A stretch of DNA of 13,091 nt from CAYRIF01 sp964424205 (GTDB taxonomy: Bacteria; Bacteroidota; Bacteroidia; Cytophagales; Cyclobacteriaceae): assembly GCA_964424205.1 (NCBI GenBank), contig CAYRIF010000082.1, positions 1-13,091 of the forward strand, read 5' to 3'. Under the pieces are notes generated by a model that saw nothing but the letters and a program-made list of their open reading frames with translations, was not told where the DNA came from and did not search any database. Shown here piece by piece: positions 11,719-13,091 of this stretch (position 1 is its first letter; the number at the start of each line of letters is the position of its first letter). The position numbers were made by a program, and so were the translations under genes.

Positions 11719-13091
11719 CTATCTAAAATGATACTTAAGTCCTAACCCTAGGTTAAACACATGAGGCAAAGAACTGGCATAACGGTCAGTTTTAGTAAGT
11801 GAATTAATAGCTACAGCATAGGAAGGCTCCAATGTCAAACTATAGTTTTCAGAAAACTGATAGCGTACTTGCGTACTCATCAAGCCATTAAAATGCACCT
11901 TATTATAAGGAGACTCATCGCCTCCTTTGATTACTATATCGGCAAAAGAATCATCATCTGCTTTTACCCTATTTGCTAAGAAAAAATCGGAAGATACACC
12001 GGCTAAAAGAATCACGCTCGCTTTCTTATTAAGCAATACGTACCCAGCTTTGATGGGCACAGAAATAAACTCTAATGAACTGTTCAAATTAATATTGGAT
12101 GCGTTTTCAATGGTTGCTACATTGCCTAAGTCATCACTTGACAAATTATAAAATGCGGCGGTTTTTAAATTATTATTATCCACAAAGTAGGTATTAGTAG
12201 TTGTATTTGAAGAATAATTCAGATAACCCAACCCAGACTGTAACATCCATCTTTTGGCTATTTTCTTGCCCACATTTACATTAAACGAATACGAATTTCC
12301 TGGCGTAACACTTTCAAACGATTGGTCAAAAGCGGATCTGAAGTCAGCTTGACCATTCAATGAAGAAAGAGCACTGCCACCACCAAGCACGTTAGGATCA
12401 AACTGCCCACCAGCTACATCAATTCCTGCCCATACGTCTTTTAAATTATTGGTCGTTTTCTTAAAGGGGTCGTCTGCAAAAATTGCAAATTTATTAATCA
12501 CAAGATCAGGATTCTTTAATTCAAGACTAGTAAGTGCTAATCCTCTGCCACCCATAAACACTAATAAATTCCTATCATCTAATGCGGCTATTTGCTGTTG
12601 CGAAGTAGGCAATTCATGAATGACAATTGGCAAACTAGATTGTCCTTGACTAATATTCCTACCCAAGTCACTTGTTGCATTTATACTTATTGGTTCAGAC
12701 TCTGCTGACGCACCACTATTAGAGGTAATACTTGATGAACTTTCATTATATTTTTGATTAGTGGTTTCTCCTTGCTCACTATTTGCTAATTCCTTTGTGT
12801 CATTTTCGCTACTAATTTCAGTTGTACTATTTTCACCCTTTCCACTATCATTATTAACTTCTGCTTTATCAGCAAGCTTTGTTTTATCATTTCCAAATTC
12901 AACATAAGAATATATTCCTAATCCAAAAGCAATGAACACTGCGGCAGCGGCCACCCATTTGTAAAAGAAAATTCCTTTTCTATATTTTTTGGCTTCCTGA
13001 TTTGCCAAGTGACTGTCTAAATTATTCCACAACTCTGACGAGGGAGACATTTCCTTTCCATGAAATGCCTCTCGCCAAGAGTCTTCGAATT
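11719..13091 (-). CDS. Second Dma-like protein: anti-sigma N-terminus, TM helix, long linker, C-terminal beta-barrel (5' end outside window)
   Basis: At least 456 residues. The frame stays open to the right edge, adding FEDSWREAFHGKE before the Met at 13050. I therefore regard the gene as cut by the window, probably missing only a few residues. Numbered from that Met: a cytoplasmic segment with SELWNNLDSHL (anti-sigma-like), one membrane helix at about 30-49 (YKWVAAAAVFIAFGLGIYSY), a Ser/Asn/Glu/Thr-rich linker of about 150 residues (55-205), then a beta-barrel-like domain. Its strands include SYSFNVNVGKKIAKRWMLQ, SGLGYLNYSS, LEFISVPIKAGYVLL, KKASVILLAGVSSDFFL, TQVRYQFSENYSLTLEPSY and VFNLGLGLKYHF. 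The penultimate Phe fits the aromatic end of outer-membrane proteins. The layout matches the dual membrane-spanning anti-sigma class better than the first copy does, because the linker could span the periplasm. A partner sigma gene would be expected just right of the window. Confidence 0.75.
   Translation of the reverse strand, partial: FEDSWREAFHGKEMSPSSELWNNLDSHLANQEAKKYRKGIFFYKWVAAAAVFIAFGLGIYSYVEFGNDKTKLADKAEVNNDSGKGENSTTEISSENDTKELANSEQGETTNQKYNESSSSITSNSGASAESEPISINATSDLGRNISQGQSSLPIVIHELPTSQQQIAALDDRNLLVFMGGRGLALTSLELKNPDLVINKFAIFADDPFKKTTNNLKDVWAGIDVAGGQFDPNVLGGGSALSSLNGQADFRSAFDQSFESVTPGNSYSFNVNVGKKIAKRWMLQSGLGYLNYSSNTTTNTYFVDNNNLKTAAFYNLSSDDLGNVATIENASNINLNSSLEFISVPIKAGYVLLNKKASVILLAGVSSDFFLANRVKADDDSFADIVIKGGDESPYNKVHFNGLMSTQVRYQFSENYSLTLEPSYAVAINSLTKTDRYASSLPHVFNLGLGLKYHFR

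Overview
The window looks like a chromosomal segment of a Bacteroidota bacterium, most likely of the Cytophagales / Flammeovirgaceae type. The sequence is AT-rich and starts generally lack Shine-Dalgarno sites. At least one promoter (before atpD) fits the Bacteroidota form TTTG-N19-TAnnTTTG exactly. atpD and atpC stand as a separate pair, and several proteins (RDD-Coa1 fusion, beta-barrel-bearing anti-sigma factors, short AtpC) are of kinds typical of this phylum. No mobile-element gene, CRISPR array, rRNA or tRNA was recognised.

Left part (1-5760, all plus strand), mostly housekeeping: the last 33 codons of lipoyl synthase (lipA); a small secreted protein of unknown function; a repeat-rich non-coding stretch; typA/bipA, interrupted by a 100-N assembly gap; an orphan membrane histidine kinase; and atpD-atpC (F1 beta and epsilon), closed by a strong hairpin terminator. 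The N run is shorter than the missing DNA: typA resumes after it in another frame and roughly 290 nt appear to be absent.

Middle part (5760-8240, minus strand): an RDD-domain membrane protein with a Coa1-like C-terminal domain, and a lipoprotein with a very lysine-rich tail. A non-coding stretch of about 650 nt follows, holding diverged copies of the repeats seen upstream of typA.

Right part (8237-13091), the most interesting: an ECF sigma factor, then a protein with a short cytoplasmic N-terminus, one inner-membrane helix, a linker and a C-terminal beta-barrel-like domain, then a small outer-membrane barrel protein, all on the minus strand. The middle protein has the layout of the dual membrane-spanning anti-sigma factors (Dma) described in Bacteroides thetaiotaomicron. 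Divergent from the sigma gene is a rhomboid intramembrane serine protease, and convergent with that is a second, larger Dma-like protein cut by the right edge of the window. The sigma-rhomboid intergenic region carries four GTTAA repeats at exactly 10-bp spacing. Two nearly identical 31-bp palindromes bracket the rhomboid gene. Together these suggest an envelope-sensing sigma/anti-sigma locus, possibly involving intramembrane proteolysis; that functional link is inference.
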